Positions 18,248 through 30,890 of a stretch of 64,000 nucleotides of DNA are shown piece after piece. The stretch lies in NCBI RefSeq assembly GCF_002742625.1, contig NZ_PEBF01000001.1:2232001-2296000 (forward strand), given 5' to 3'. The stretch comes from Caulobacter sp. FWC2. Its GTDB lineage: Bacteria > Pseudomonadota > Alphaproteobacteria > Caulobacterales > Caulobacteraceae. The translations under genes were made by a program, and so were the position numbers. Numbering within the stretch: the stretch's first letter is position 1; each line of letters begins with the position of its first letter. A model generated the notes under the pieces. The model was not told where the DNA came from and did not search any database. It saw nothing but the letters and a program-made list of their open reading frames with translations.

Positions 18248-20614
18248 ATGATTGGTCCCATGCACAAACTTCGCGCCCAAAGCGCCGCGTTCGCCACGGG
18301 TATGGCGCTGCTCCTCGGCTCGACGGCCCTGGTGGCTCCGCATCAGGCTTTCGCCCAGGCCGCTGCTCAGACCGGCGTGGTCCAGCGCATTGTCGTTCAG
18401 GGCAATGAACGCATCGAGCAGGGCACGGTTCTGTCCTATCTGCCGATCCAGCCCGGCGACACCGTCGACTCCCAGCGCCTTGACCTTGCGCTCAAGACCC
18501 TGGCCCGCACGGATCTCTTCGCCGACGTGAAGATCGAGATGCAGGGCGGCGATCTGGTGGTGAAGGTCGTCGAGAACCCGATCATCAACCAGGTGGTCTT
18601 CGAGGGGAACTCGTCCCTGAAGGAAGACAAGCTGAAGGACGAAGTGCAGATCCGCCCGCGCGGCATCTTCACCCGCGCCAAGGTGCAGGCCGATGTTCAG
18701 CGGATCATCGAACTGTATCGCCGCTCGGGCCGTATCTCGGCGACCGTGACGCCCAAGGTGGTGGAACTGCCGCAGAAGCGCGTCGACCTGGTCTTCGAAA
18801 TCAGCGAAGGCCCCAAGAGCGGCGTGCTGGGCATCAATTTCCTGGGCAACAGCGAGTACTCGGACAACGACCTGCGTGACGTGGTCGTGACCAAGGAAAG
18901 CCGCTGGTACAAGATCCTGACCAGCAACGACAACTACGACCCCGACCGGATCGAGTACGACCGCGAACAACTGCGCAAGCACTACCGCAACCGGGGCTTC
19001 TTCGACTTCCGCGTGGTCTCGTCGGTGGCCGAACTGGCGCCGGACAAGAACGGCTTCGCCGTCACCTACACCCTCGACGAAGGCCCGAAGTACAAGTTCG
19101 GCAAGGTCACCGTCGAAACCGAACTGAAGAAGCTGGACGGCAATCTGCTGGCCCAGATCCTGCCGATCCGCGCCGGCCAGCTGTACGAGGACGAGCGCAT
19201 CGAGCAGGCCACGGACGCCCTGACCTTCGCGGCGGGCGCGGCCGGCTTCGCCTTCGTGGACGTGCGCCCGCGCTACGTGCCCAATCGCGAGACCAAGACC
19301 GTCGACGTGGTGTTCTCGGTCCGTGAAGGCCCGCGCGTCTATGTCGATCGCATCGACATCGTCGGCAACACTCGCACCCTGGACTACGTCCTGCGCCGCG
19401 AACTGGAAGTGGCCGAGGGCGACGCCTATAACCGCGTGCTGGTCGACCGCTCGAAGAACAACATCCGCCGCCTCGGCTTCTTCAAGGAAGTCGACATCGA
19501 GGACACCCCCGGCTCGGCTCCCGACCGCACCAGCCTGAAGGTGAAGGTCGAAGAGCAGCCGACGGGCGAACTGTCGTTCAGCGCCGGCTACAGCTCGGTC
19601 GACAAGCTGGTGCTCGACGTCGGCATCACCGAGCGTAACTTCCGTGGCCGCGGTCAGAACCTGCGGGCCCGCGCCTCGGTCGGTTCGCTGCGCCAGCAGA
19701 TCGACTTCGGCTTCAGCGAGCCGCGCTTCCTGGGCCGTAACCTGGTGGCGGGTCTCAACCTGTACACCTTCCGCTACGACCTGTCGGACTACGCGGCCTA
19801 CGACACCAAGTCGGTTGGCGGCGACGTTCGCCTGGGCTTCCCGCTGACCAACGACTCGTCGATGAGCCTGCGCTACACGCTCCGCCAGGACGACGTCAGC
19901 GTGGCCGACAGCCTCTGCACCAGCGGCTCGGTCTCGCAGATCCTCTGCCTGCAGCGCGGCGCCTACATCACCTCGCTGATCGGCTATGGCCTGCGCATCG
20001 ACAAGCGCAACGACCCGATCAACCCGACCCGCGGCTGGTTCGCCGACCTGAACCAGGACCTGGCCGGCATCGGCGGCGACGTGAAGTACCTTAAGACCGA
20101 AGCCGACGCTGGCTGGTACTGGGGCTTCACCAAGGACCTGGTGTTCAGCGCCACGGGCTCGTTCGGCTATATCGAGGGCTGGGGCGGCGACAACGTCCGC
20201 ATCAACGACCGCTTCTATCGCGGCGGCACCTCGTTCCGCGGCTTCGAGATCGCCGGTATCGGTCCGCGCGACATTTCGAGCACCAACAACTCGATGGGCG
20301 CCAAGCTTTACGCCATCAGCACCTTCGAGCTGACCATCCCGACCTTCCTGCCCGAGCAGTACGGCATCAAGGCCGCCCTGTTCAGCGACGTGGGTACGGC
20401 GGGTCTGCTGGATGATGTGGATCGTCAGAAGTCGCCTGGCGTCTTCGATCCAAACATCAAGGATAACCTGGGCCTGCGTGCGACGGCGGGTATCTCGATC
20501 GACTGGAAGTCCCCAATGGGCCCCATCCGATTCGATATCAGCCGCATTCTGGCCAAGGAAGACTACGATCGAACCGAAACCTTCCGGTTCTCCACCTCCA
20601 CAAGGTTCCAATAA
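18248..20614 (+). CDS. bamA: Outer-membrane protein assembly factor BamA
   Basis: Central barrel of the BAM complex, which inserts beta-barrel proteins into the outer membrane. The 788-aa protein begins with a signal peptide ending near AFAQA, then five POTRA domains (about 40-425, starting VQRIVVQGNERIEQGTV), then the 16-stranded Omp85 barrel with the lid-loop VRGF motif present as SFRGFEI. The last residue is not aromatic-F but the penultimate residue is (TRFQ). Starts at 18248, 18260 or GTG 18227 are all possible; none has a clear Shine-Dalgarno. skp follows after 2 bases. Confidence 0.95.
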   Translation: MIGPMHKLRAQSAAFATGMALLLGSTALVAPHQAFAQAAAQTGVVQRIVVQGNERIEQGTVLSYLPIQPGDTVDSQRLDLALKTLARTDLFADVKIEMQGGDLVVKVVENPIINQVVFEGNSSLKEDKLKDEVQIRPRGIFTRAKVQADVQRIIELYRRSGRISATVTPKVVELPQKRVDLVFEISEGPKSGVLGINFLGNSEYSDNDLRDVVVTKESRWYKILTSNDNYDPDRIEYDREQLRKHYRNRGFFDFRVVSSVAELAPDKNGFAVTYTLDEGPKYKFGKVTVETELKKLDGNLLAQILPIRAGQLYEDERIEQATDALTFAAGAAGFAFVDVRPRYVPNRETKTVDVVFSVREGPRVYVDRIDIVGNTRTLDYVLRRELEVAEGDAYNRVLVDRSKNNIRRLGFFKEVDIEDTPGSAPDRTSLKVKVEEQPTGELSFSAGYSSVDKLVLDVGITERNFRGRGQNLRARASVGSLRQQIDFGFSEPRFLGRNLVAGLNLYTFRYDLSDYAAYDTKSVGGDVRLGFPLTNDSSMSLRYTLRQDDVSVADSLCTSGSVSQILCLQRGAYITSLIGYGLRIDKRNDPINPTRGWFADLNQDLAGIGGDVKYLKTEADAGWYWGFTKDLVFSATGSFGYIEGWGGDNVRINDRFYRGGTSFRGFEIAGIGPRDISSTNNSMGAKLYAISTFELTIPTFLPEQYGIKAALFSDVGTAGLLDDVDRQKSPGVFDPNIKDNLGLRATAGISIDWKSPMGPIRFDISRILAKEDYDRTETFRFSTSTRFQ

Positions 20615-20616
20615 AC

Positions 20617-21255
20617 ATGTCCAAGTTCCTGTCCGCGGCCGCGTCCAGCGTCGTCGCTCTCGCCCTCGCGACCAGCGCCTCGGCTCAGACGGCTCCGGCC
20701 GCCGCTCCCGCGGCTCCGGCCGTCACGCACGGCCCGGCCCTGACCGGCGTCTGCATCTTCTCGAGCCAGGGCGCCGTCGGCAATTCGCTGGTGGGCAAGG
20801 CGGTCGACGCCCGCCTGAAGACGATCATCCAGCAGGTCAACGCCGAGCTGACCGCCGAGCGCACCGGCCTCGACAACGAAGCCAAGGCCCTCGACGCCAA
20901 GAAGGCCAGCCTGGCCCAGGACGCCCTGGAACAGCAGGCCTCGGCTCTGCAGGTCAAGGCCAACGCCTGGCAGCGCAAGGGTCAGCTGCGCCAGAAGGAA
21001 GTGGAAGCCACCGAGCAGAAGGCGCTGGCCCGCGTCTATCAAGAACTCGATACGCCGATCCGTCAGGTCTATCAGGCTCAGAAGTGCAGCATCCTGTTCG
21101 ATCGTGAATCGGTGATGCTGGCCAACCCGTCGATGGACATCACGGGCGCCGTGGTCGCGGCGCTCGACGCTCGCATCAAGACCCTGACCTTCGATCGCGA
21201 ACGTCTGGACCAAGGCGCTCCGGGCGCTGCGGCCCTGCAACCGACCAATAAGTAA
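20617..21255 (+). CDS. skp: Skp/OmpH-family periplasmic chaperone
   Basis: Holds unfolded outer-membrane proteins in the periplasm before BAM inserts them. The 212-aa protein has a signal peptide ending SASAQ, an Ala/Pro linker ([12 protein letters not shown]), and then the Skp core: a short strand (GVCIFSSQGAVGNS), two long charged helices rich in A, K, E, Q (about 70-140), and returning strands (KCSILFDRESVMLANPSMDIT). The C-terminal about 30 residues (RERLDQGAPG and on) are an extra tail. It lies 2 bases downstream of bamA, a standard pairing. Confidence 0.9.
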   Translation: MSKFLSAAASSVVALALATSASAQTAPAAAPAAPAVTHGPALTGVCIFSSQGAVGNSLVGKAVDARLKTIIQQVNAELTAERTGLDNEAKALDAKKASLAQDALEQQASALQVKANAWQRKGQLRQKEVEATEQKALARVYQELDTPIRQVYQAQKCSILFDRESVMLANPSMDITGAVVAALDARIKTLTFDRERLDQGAPGAAALQPTNK

Positions 21256-21305
21256 GCGAATCGTCTCCTTTAGGATTACCTAGGGGAACTTATTTGTGAG
21301 GAGCC

Positions 21306-22346
21306 ATGCCGGACCCCCGTTTCTTCGACAACCTGGGTCCGGCATCGCTTTCCGAGTTGGCCCGGGTCGGCGCCGCCGAACTGGCCGACGCCGCCTTGGG
21401 CGCCAGCGAACTCGGTAGTCGGGCCATCGCCCATGCCGCGCCGCTGGATAGCGCCGACATCGGGGCGATCACCTTCTTCTCCGACGCCAAGCGCAAGGAC
21501 GCCGCCGAGGGCACCTTGGCGGGCGCCTGTTTTGTGCGTCCGGAGCATCGCGACTTTCTACCGGCGACCTGCGCCGCGCTGATCACCAAACACCCCCAGG
21601 CCGCGTGGGCCTCGGTGGCCAACCGCCTTCATGCGCCGCGTCGCCATGATCCGTCGGCCTCCGCGATCCATCCGGAAGCGGCGCTGGAAGAGGGCGTCCT
21701 GCTGTCGCCCCAAGTGACGATCGGGCAGGGGGCGAGGATCGGGCGCGGCACGCGGATCGGTCCTGGCGCCGTGATCGGTCCGGGCGTGCTGATCGGCCGG
21801 GATTGCGTGATCGGCCCCAACGCCGTGATCGGCTTCGCCTTGCTGGGCGACCGGGTTTCTGTCTCGGCCGGCGCTGTGCTGGGCGAGGCGGGCTTCGGCG
21901 CCGCCATCGGACCACGCGGCATGGTCGACATGCCCCAGCTGGGCCGGGTGGTGATCCAGGACAATGTCACGATCGGCGCCAACAGCTGCGTCGATCGCGG
22001 CGCCTTCGCCGACACGACGATTGGCGAGAACACCAAGATCGACAACCTCGTGCATGTCGCGCACAACGTCCGTGTGGGACGCAATTGTGTCCTGGCGGCC
22101 TATACCGGGCTGTCGGGCAGTACGATCGTCGGCGACGGTGTCGCCTTCGGCGGCAAGGCCGGCGTCGCCGACCATTTGAACATCGGCTCGGGCGCGAGCA
22201 TCGGGGCGGCCGCTTCGGTGTTCAAGGACGTGCCGGAAGGCGAAACTTGGACGGGATTTCCGGCGCGGCCGCTCAAGCGGTGGCTTCGGGAGACCGCATG
22301 GCTGTCGCGCATGGCGGGCGGTCGAGGCACGAGGGGCAGACCATGA
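21306..22346 (+). CDS. lpxD: UDP-3-O-acylglucosamine N-acyltransferase LpxD
   Basis: Adds the second hydroxyacyl chain in lipid A synthesis, using acyl-ACP. The 346 aa show an N-terminal uridine-binding domain (about 1-105, with [13 protein letters not shown]) and a left-handed beta-helix of hexapeptide repeats (about 115-300: [26 protein letters not shown]), with the catalytic histidine in the [12 protein letters not shown] turn. The start has AGGAG 6 bases upstream. Its stop overlaps the fabZ start (ATGA). Confidence 0.95.
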   Translation: MPDPRFFDNLGPASLSELARVGAAELADAALGASELGSRAIAHAAPLDSADIGAITFFSDAKRKDAAEGTLAGACFVRPEHRDFLPATCAALITKHPQAAWASVANRLHAPRRHDPSASAIHPEAALEEGVLLSPQVTIGQGARIGRGTRIGPGAVIGPGVLIGRDCVIGPNAVIGFALLGDRVSVSAGAVLGEAGFGAAIGPRGMVDMPQLGRVVIQDNVTIGANSCVDRGAFADTTIGENTKIDNLVHVAHNVRVGRNCVLAAYTGLSGSTIVGDGVAFGGKAGVADHLNIGSGASIGAAASVFKDVPEGETWTGFPARPLKRWLRETAWLSRMAGGRGTRGRP

Positions 22347-22822
22347 GCGAGAACACCGAGCAAACGGTGCGAACCGACATCGACATCGCGGAAATCCTGG
22401 CGCGCATCCCGCACCGCTATCCGTTCCTGCTGGTCGACCGCGCCGAGGACTACAAGCCCGGCCAGTCGATCGTCGGCATCAAGTGCGTGACGATCAACGA
22501 GCCGTTCTTCCAGGGCCACTTCCCGGGCAACCCGGTAATGCCCGGCGTGCTGATCATCGAGGCCCTGGCCCAGACGGGCGCGGTGCTGATGAGCAAGACG
22601 CTGGAGGTCGACACCGAGGGCAAGACCATCTTCTTCATGTCGATCGACGGCGTGCGCTTCCGCAATCCCGTGCGTCCCGGCGACGTGATCCGGATGGAGG
22701 TCGAGGTGGTGCGCGCGCGCTCGTCGATCTTCAAGTTCAAGGGCGTGGCCAAGGTCGGCGACAGGGTGGCGGCCGAGGCCGAGTTCGCCGCCATGGTGGT
22801 CGAGACGGGACCCAAGGCATGA
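22343..22822 (+). CDS. fabZ: 3-hydroxyacyl-ACP dehydratase FabZ
   Basis: Dehydrates 3-hydroxyacyl-ACP in fatty acid elongation and competes with LpxA/LpxD for the same acyl donors. The 159-aa hot-dog protein has [12 protein letters not shown], the active-site histidine in [14 protein letters not shown] and the catalytic glutamate in VLIIEALAQ. The first 17 residues ([13 protein letters not shown]) are variable. It overlaps lpxD and lpxA by 4 bases each, which ties its translation to the lipid A genes. Confidence 0.97.
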   Translation: MSENTEQTVRTDIDIAEILARIPHRYPFLLVDRAEDYKPGQSIVGIKCVTINEPFFQGHFPGNPVMPGVLIIEALAQTGAVLMSKTLEVDTEGKTIFFMSIDGVRFRNPVRPGDVIRMEVEVVRARSSIFKFKGVAKVGDRVAAEAEFAAMVVETGPKA

Positions 22823-23610
22823 TCATCCATCCCACCGCGATCATCGCGCCCGAGGCCAAGATCGCCGCGGACGTCGAGATCGGGCCCTATAGCATCGTCG
22901 GCCCCGACGTGACGCTGGAAGCGGGCGTTCGCCTGCTGTCGCATGTGGTGGTGGAAGGCGCGACGACGATCGGCGAGAATTGCATCGTCCATCCCTTCGC
23001 CAATCTGGGCGGCCCGCCGCAGCACCTGGGCCACAAGGGCGAGAAGACCGAATTGCTGATCGGCCCGCGCAATATCATCCGCGAGCACGTGACGATGCAC
23101 ACCGGCACGGCCTCGGGTAAGGGCGTGACCACGATCGGTTCGGACGGCCTCTACATGGTCGGTTCGCACGTGGCGCACGACTGCACGGTCGGCGACTTCG
23201 TGGTTCTGGCCAAGGGCGCGACCCTGGGCGGTCACGTGGCGATCGGCGACTACGTGTTCATGGGCGGCCTGGCCGCCGCGCACCAGTTCTCGCGCATCGG
23301 CCGCTACAGCTTCATCGGCGGCCTGGCCGCCGTGACCAAGGACGTCATTCCGTACGGCTCGGTCTGGGGCAACCACGCCCATCTCGAGGGCCTGAACCTG
23401 GTCGGCCTCAAGCGCCGGGGCTTCTCGCGCGAGACGATCAACGCCCTGCGCGCCGCCTATCGCCTGATGTTCGCCGACGAAGGCACCTTCCAGGAGCGGC
23501 TTGACGACGTGGCCGAGACCCACGCGGCGATCACCGAGGTGATGGAGATCGTCGACTTCATCCGCGCCGACGCCAATCGCCCGCTCTGCCTGCCCGAGCG
23601 CGAGGTCTAG
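22819..23610 (+). CDS. lpxA: UDP-N-acetylglucosamine O-acyltransferase LpxA
   Basis: First enzyme of lipid A synthesis; transfers a hydroxyacyl chain from ACP to the 3-OH of UDP-GlcNAc. The 263-aa protein starts [13 protein letters not shown] and runs as a hexapeptide beta-helix, with the catalytic histidine region [13 protein letters not shown] and the typical [14 protein letters not shown] loop. The C-terminal helical domain begins near [13 protein letters not shown]. It overlaps fabZ and is followed after 9 bases by lpxI. Confidence 0.96.
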   Translation: MIIHPTAIIAPEAKIAADVEIGPYSIVGPDVTLEAGVRLLSHVVVEGATTIGENCIVHPFANLGGPPQHLGHKGEKTELLIGPRNIIREHVTMHTGTASGKGVTTIGSDGLYMVGSHVAHDCTVGDFVVLAKGATLGGHVAIGDYVFMGGLAAAHQFSRIGRYSFIGGLAAVTKDVIPYGSVWGNHAHLEGLNLVGLKRRGFSRETINALRAAYRLMFADEGTFQERLDDVAETHAAITEVMEIVDFIRADANRPLCLPEREV

Positions 23611-23619
23611 GATCGGGTG

Positions 23620-24462
23620 ATGCGCAAGCTCGGTCTGATCGCCGGCGGCGGGGCGCTTCCCGTCGAACTGGCGGCCCATTGCGAGGCCGCCGGACGCGCC
23701 TTCGCGGTCATGCGCCTGCGCGGCTTCGCCGATCCGGCCCTGGCCCGCTATCCCGGCGCCGAGGTCGGCATCGGTGAGTTCGGCAAGGCGTTCAAGGCGC
23801 TACGGGCCGAGGGTTGCGAGGTCGTCTGCTTCGCGGGCGACGTAAAGCGTCCGGACTTCGCCGCCCTGATGCCCGACGCTCGCGGTTTGCTGATCGTGCC
23901 CAGCCTGATCAAGGCGGCGCGCCAGGGCGACGACGCCTTGCTGCGTCGGGTGCTGGACGAGTTCGAGAAGGAAGGCTTCGAGATCGAAGGCGCACACGAG
24001 GTGGTCGGCGAGATGACTTTGCCGCGCGGCCGCCTGGGCAAGTTCTATCCGCGCGACGATCACATGGCCGATATCGACAAGGCCCTGCTGGTGGCGCGCG
24101 AGATCGGCCGGCTGGACGTCGGCCAGGGGGCCGTGGTCTGCAACGGCCTCGTCCTGGCCGTCGAGGCCCAGGAGGGCACCGACGCCATGCTGCGCCGGGT
24201 CGCCGAGCTGCCCCAGGCGATCCGGGGTTCGGCCGAACGTCCGCGCGGCGTGCTCGCCAAGGCCCCCAAGCCGATCCAGGAGACCAAGGTCGATCTGCCG
24301 ACCATTGGCGTCGCCACCATCCAGCGCGCCGCCCGCGCGGGACTGGCCGGCGTGGTCGGCGAGGCCGGCCGCCTGCTGGTGGTCGACCGCGAGGCCGTGA
24401 CGGCCTGCGCCGACGACCTTGGCCTCTTCGTGCTGGGGGTCGATCCGCAGGGGCGGACCTGA
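23620..24462 (+). CDS. lpxI: UDP-2,3-diacylglucosamine hydrolase LpxI
   Basis: Hydrolyses UDP-2,3-diacylglucosamine to lipid X and UMP. LpxI replaces the unrelated LpxH in many alphaproteobacteria and was first characterised from Caulobacter crescentus. The 280-aa protein has an N-terminal domain starting RKLGLIAGGGALPVELA and a C-terminal domain with KAPKPIQETKVDLPTIG and the catalytic region IQRAARAGLAGVVGEAG. ATG 23620 was chosen over GTG 23617 because MRKLGLIAG is the family start. Its stop overlaps the lpxB start (TGATG). Confidence 0.95.
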   Translation: MRKLGLIAGGGALPVELAAHCEAAGRAFAVMRLRGFADPALARYPGAEVGIGEFGKAFKALRAEGCEVVCFAGDVKRPDFAALMPDARGLLIVPSLIKAARQGDDALLRRVLDEFEKEGFEIEGAHEVVGEMTLPRGRLGKFYPRDDHMADIDKALLVAREIGRLDVGQGAVVCNGLVLAVEAQEGTDAMLRRVAELPQAIRGSAERPRGVLAKAPKPIQETKVDLPTIGVATIQRAARAGLAGVVGEAGRLLVVDREAVTACADDLGLFVLGVDPQGRT

Positions 24463-25589
24463 TGCTGAAGGTCATGCTGGTCGCCGCCGAGGCCTCGGGC
24501 GACGCCCTGGGCGCCAGCTTGGCCAAGGCGCTGCGGGCGAGGCTGGGCGACAAGGTCACGTTCGTCGGCGTCGGCGGGGCCAAGATGGCCGAGCAGGGGG
24601 TCGTTAGCCCCTTCGATATAGCCCAGCTGTCGATCCTGGGCATCGTGGAGGGGCTGAAGGCCTATCCGACAGTCGTCGCACGCCTGAAGGATACCGTGGC
24701 CCTGGCGGCCCGCGAAAAGCCCGACGTGGCGATCCTGATCGACAGCTGGGGCTTCAACATTCGCCTGGCCCACGCTCTGCGAAAGCTGGATCCCAAGCTG
24801 CCGCTGGTGAAGTACGTCGCGCCGCAGGTGTGGGCCTATCGCCCCGGCCGCGCCCGGGGCTTGGCCAAGTCCGTCGACCTGCTCCTGTCGATCCAGCCGA
24901 TGGACAAGCCCTATTTCGACGCCGTGGACCTGCCCAGCGTGTTCGTCGGCAACTCGGCCCTGGCCAAGCGCTTCGACCATGCCGACGGGGCTCGGCTACG
25001 CGCGGCGATCGGCGCCTCGGCCTCCGATCAGATCCTCCTCGTGCTGCCCGGCAGCCGCCCGTCCGAGATCGAGCGCGTCCTGCCCGCCTTCGAGGACGCC
25101 GTGCGCCGCCTGAAGGCCGAGCGGCCGGAGTTGGTGATTGTCGTGCCCGCCGCTTACACCGTGGCCGAGGCGGTCAAGGCCCGTGTCGCCGGCTGGCCGT
25201 TCCGGGCTCACGTGATCGAAGACGAGCCACTCAAGGATGACGCCTTCGTCGCCGCCGATGTCGCCCTGGCGTGCAGCGGCACGGTGACCACCGAGCTGGC
25301 CCTGGCGGGGCGGCCGATGGTTGTGGGTTACAAGACCGCGCCCCTGACCTACGCCATCCTCAAGCGCCTGATGAAGCCGCGCTGGGTCACGCTGTTCAAC
25401 ATCGCCGCCGACCGGGAGGTCGCGCCGGAGCTGCTGCAGGGCGCTTGCGAGGGGCAGGGACTGGCGCGCGAAGTGGCGCGGTTGCTAGACGATCCGGCGT
25501 TGCGAGCGCGCCAGGCGGCCGAGCAGAGTGCGGCGTTGGACAAGATGGGCCGTGGGATGCCCGATCCGTCGGAAGCCGCAGCCGATGCC

Positions 25590-27332
<1,743 letters not shown>

Positions 27333-27388
27333 ACGCCGAAACTAGACTCGCCCTGAAGTCGAGACGTCATGAGTTCATACTTTGAAGG

Positions 27389-27403
27389 TTAACCAGCGAT
27401 TTA
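27389..27403 (+). promoter_or_regulatory. Possible CtrA-binding site upstream of the FliK-like gene
   Basis: TTAA-CCAGCGA-TTTA differs by one base from the CtrA box TTAA-N7-TTAA, and the left half extends as TTAACCA, which is the favoured form. It lies 48 bases before the GTG start of a flagellar-type gene. CtrA drives early flagellar genes in Caulobacter, so the context fits, but one isolated site is weak evidence. Confidence 0.45.
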
Positions 27404-27450
27404 CGCCCGGGGTCTAACCTATCCACAACTGTCGCTGTGGAGCCGTTGTC

Positions 27451-29193
27451 GTGGCCATCGACCCGACTACGCCCGTGACCCCGATCCTTCCAGCGCCCGC
27501 CGCTGGGACGGCGGCAGATTCTGTCGCGACTCTGCAGGCCATGGCGCGTCAGGCGCTCGCCAATTCGACCGCTCAGCTGGGCGAGATCGTCGGCCGTTCG
27601 CCGACCGCTCAATCCAAGACCGGCGCACCCGTAGAGCAGGCTGGGCAGGCCGGGACGCAGGACGCCGGCCACACCGCCGATGCGGCGGGCGCCAAGGCCG
27701 CGCCTTCAGTGCTTCAGCAAACCGCTCTCGCCAGACCCGAGACACGGCTGGTCCGCGCGGTGCGCGCCGCCGCCGCCGAGGCTGTGCCGCGTCAGACGGG
27801 CCTGGCGCCGCTGATGGCCAATGTCCGCGCTGTTGTCGAACGTCCCGACATGCCAGCCGAGGTGCGCGATGCGGGCAGGGTGCTGCTGGCCAAGGCCCCC
27901 TCGGCCGCCGAGATCGCCTCGCCCCAGGGTTTGCGCCAAGCCGTCGAGCGCTCGGGCGTCTTCCTGGAGGCCAGGATGGCTCGCGCGGCCGCCACGCCGG
28001 CCCAAGAGGGTTCGCCGCGCTTTCCTGAGGCAGGCGACATGAAGGCCGCGTTGCTGGTCTTCCGGGGTGCGCTGTCGGGCTGGCTGGCCAAGGCATCGCC
28101 GCAGCCGGTCTTCGATGCGCCAGGCGCCGAGCCTGTGTCGACGCTCGCGCCCGGCGAAGACGCAGAAACGCGGTCGCCCACGTCGCTTCGCGCCGCGCCA
28201 TCGGTCGCGGCGCCGACAACTCAGCGCCCGCCCAACGCCGCCAATCCCGCGGCCATCCAACCCGGTCTCGAGGCCGCGCCCGAAACGTCGCCGGCCGCAG
28301 CGCCTCCGCTTCAGGCAAGCGAGATCCCCGATGCCGCGCCAGCGGCGTTTCCAGCGAGCGCCAAGGCTCCGGAGTCGCCTCCAGAGGAGGACGGCCTGGC
28401 CGCCCGCTTCGGGGCGTTCGTCGCCGCACCCAAGCCTTCCGCGCCCGTCCAGACGCCCGTCCGGGCCGCGATGTCGGCGCTGGTCCAGTTGGGCCTGATC
28501 GCCGAGGAGGCCCTCACCGAAGCGCCGGTCCCCGGGGCGACCGCCGAGTCCAGGCCTTTGGCCCCAGGGGGTTACGGCGGAGCGCCGGCCGAGGTGGCGC
28601 GCTCCAAGGTGCCGCCACCGCCCTACGCCGGCGGCCCGATGGCCGGTCAGAAGCCCGCCGCGCCCGAACTGCCGATCGACCAGTCGCCCGCCGATCTGTT
28701 GCGGCGCCTGCTGAAAGGAACCAACGGCGCCCTGGCCCGCCAGGACCTGATGCAGATCGCTTCGTTGCCCGAGGCGCACGAGCCCGAGATCGCCGACGCC
28801 CGGCCGCAACAAGCCGGCCGACTGAACCTCGACCTGCCGTTCATGACGCCCCAGGGCATGGCCGTCGCCCAGTTCGAGATCAGCCACGACGGCGGCGGTT
28901 CCGGCGGCGGCGTGGTCGGTCCGGCCGAGCGCACCTACAAGGTGCGCTTCTCGATCGACCTCGAGCCGCTGGGGCCCGTCCACGCCTTGGTCACCCTGAC
29001 CGGGTCGCGCACGCGGGTGTCGCTGTGGGCCGAGCGGGCCGAGACGATCGCCCGCCTGCGCGCGGGCGAAGAAAGCTTGGGCGCGGCCCTGCGTCAGGCC
29101 GAGCTTTCGCCCGAGGTCGCCGTCCATTCCGGCGCGCCGATCAGCCCGAGCAAGGCGAGTGCGCTAGGCCATTTCGTGGACCAGGCGTCATGA
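27451..29193 (+). CDS. FliK-like flagellar hook-length control protein
   Basis: A 580-aa protein of low complexity (A, P, E, T rich) over residues 1-430, followed by a compact C-terminal domain (about 440-560). The tail resembles the FliK C-domain: LDLPFMTPQGMAVAQFEI, KVRFSIDLEPLGPVHA, VTLTGSRTRVSLWAER and a final helix GAALRQAELSP. FliK senses hook length and switches the export gate by touching FlhB, and the next gene encodes an FlhB C-domain-like protein. The start is GTG with TGGAG upstream. A second, classical FliK may exist elsewhere in the genome, so no symbol is given. Confidence 0.75.
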   Translation: MAIDPTTPVTPILPAPAAGTAADSVATLQAMARQALANSTAQLGEIVGRSPTAQSKTGAPVEQAGQAGTQDAGHTADAAGAKAAPSVLQQTALARPETRLVRAVRAAAAEAVPRQTGLAPLMANVRAVVERPDMPAEVRDAGRVLLAKAPSAAEIASPQGLRQAVERSGVFLEARMARAAATPAQEGSPRFPEAGDMKAALLVFRGALSGWLAKASPQPVFDAPGAEPVSTLAPGEDAETRSPTSLRAAPSVAAPTTQRPPNAANPAAIQPGLEAAPETSPAAAPPLQASEIPDAAPAAFPASAKAPESPPEEDGLAARFGAFVAAPKPSAPVQTPVRAAMSALVQLGLIAEEALTEAPVPGATAESRPLAPGGYGGAPAEVARSKVPPPPYAGGPMAGQKPAAPELPIDQSPADLLRRLLKGTNGALARQDLMQIASLPEAHEPEIADARPQQAGRLNLDLPFMTPQGMAVAQFEISHDGGGSGGGVVGPAERTYKVRFSIDLEPLGPVHALVTLTGSRTRVSLWAERAETIARLRAGEESLGAALRQAELSPEVAVHSGAPISPSKASALGHFVDQAS

Positions 29194-29453
29194 GCGGGAT
29201 CACCGGACCGTCCGCGCGGCCGCGCATCGCCGTCGCCTTGCTTTACGAAGACCCCAACGCGCCCAAGGTCGTGGCGTCGGGCCAAGGCTGGCTGGGCGAG
29301 AAGATCATCGAGACCGCGCGCGAGCACGGGGTTCCGATCGAGGAAGACCCGGTGCTGGCCCAGGCGCTCTCGACCCTGGAAATCGACGAGGAAATCCCCG
29401 AGGCCCTCTACCGCGCTGTCGCCGAGGTGCTGAGTTTCCTGCTCAAGCGCTAA
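29190..29453 (+). CDS. FlhB C-terminal-domain homologue (FhlB-type)
   Basis: An 87-aa protein that corresponds only to the cytoplasmic C-terminal part of the type III export switch FlhB. It shows PRIAVALLYEDPNAPKVVASG, GEKIIETAREHGVPIEEDP and the C-terminal EIDEEIPEALYRAVAEVLSF. The autocleavage motif NPTH and the membrane helices are absent; the protein begins where cleaved FlhB-CC would begin. Such stand-alone proteins can partly replace the FlhB C-domain in E. coli-type systems. Its ATG overlaps the FliK-like stop, so the pair is one translational unit. Confidence 0.82.
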   Translation: MSGITGPSARPRIAVALLYEDPNAPKVVASGQGWLGEKIIETAREHGVPIEEDPVLAQALSTLEIDEEIPEALYRAVAEVLSFLLKR

Positions 29454-29455
29454 AC

Positions 29456-29482
29456 GAAAAAGGCCCCGCCGAAGCGGGGCCT
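29456..29482 (-). terminator. gltA terminator
   Basis: AGGCCCCGC (29461-29469) pairs with GCGGGGCCT (29474-29482) around CGAA, and the A-run at 29456-29461 reads as a T-run on the minus strand. It lies 27 bases after the gltA stop and faces the end of the FlhB-like gene, so it may serve both directions, though the T-run favours gltA. Confidence 0.88.
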
Positions 29483-29508
29483 GATCCGTGTCGCCGAGGG
29501 AGAAGCGC

Positions 29509-30789
<1,281 letters not shown>

Positions 30790-30796
30790 ACTTAGA

Positions 30797-30828
30797 CCCC
30801 TTCATAAATTGGCCCCGTTCATAAATGG
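30797..30828. repeat. Tandem direct repeat in the gltA leader
   Basis: CCCC-TTCATAAATTGG (30797-30812) is followed at once by CCCC-G-TTCATAAATGG (30813-30829 region). The TTCATAAAT cores are 17 bases apart. The pair lies between the gltA start and its predicted promoter, in otherwise GC-rich DNA, so it may be an operator or an RNA-level control site. Confidence 0.55.
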
Positions 30829-30861
30829 AATGGGCAGTCCAACTTTCGTTTTCGCAGGTGC

Positions 30862-30890
30862 GTTATAGCGCCTCATGCGCGCGTCGCCAG
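30862..30890 (-). promoter_or_regulatory. Predicted gltA promoter
   Basis: On the minus strand CTGGCGA (30890-30884) and GCTATAAC (30869-30862) are 14 bases apart. GCTATAAC is a full match to the Caulobacter -10 consensus GCTANAWC; the -35 is a partial match. It overlaps the last codons of gltX, so gltA is probably transcribed on its own. Confidence 0.6.
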
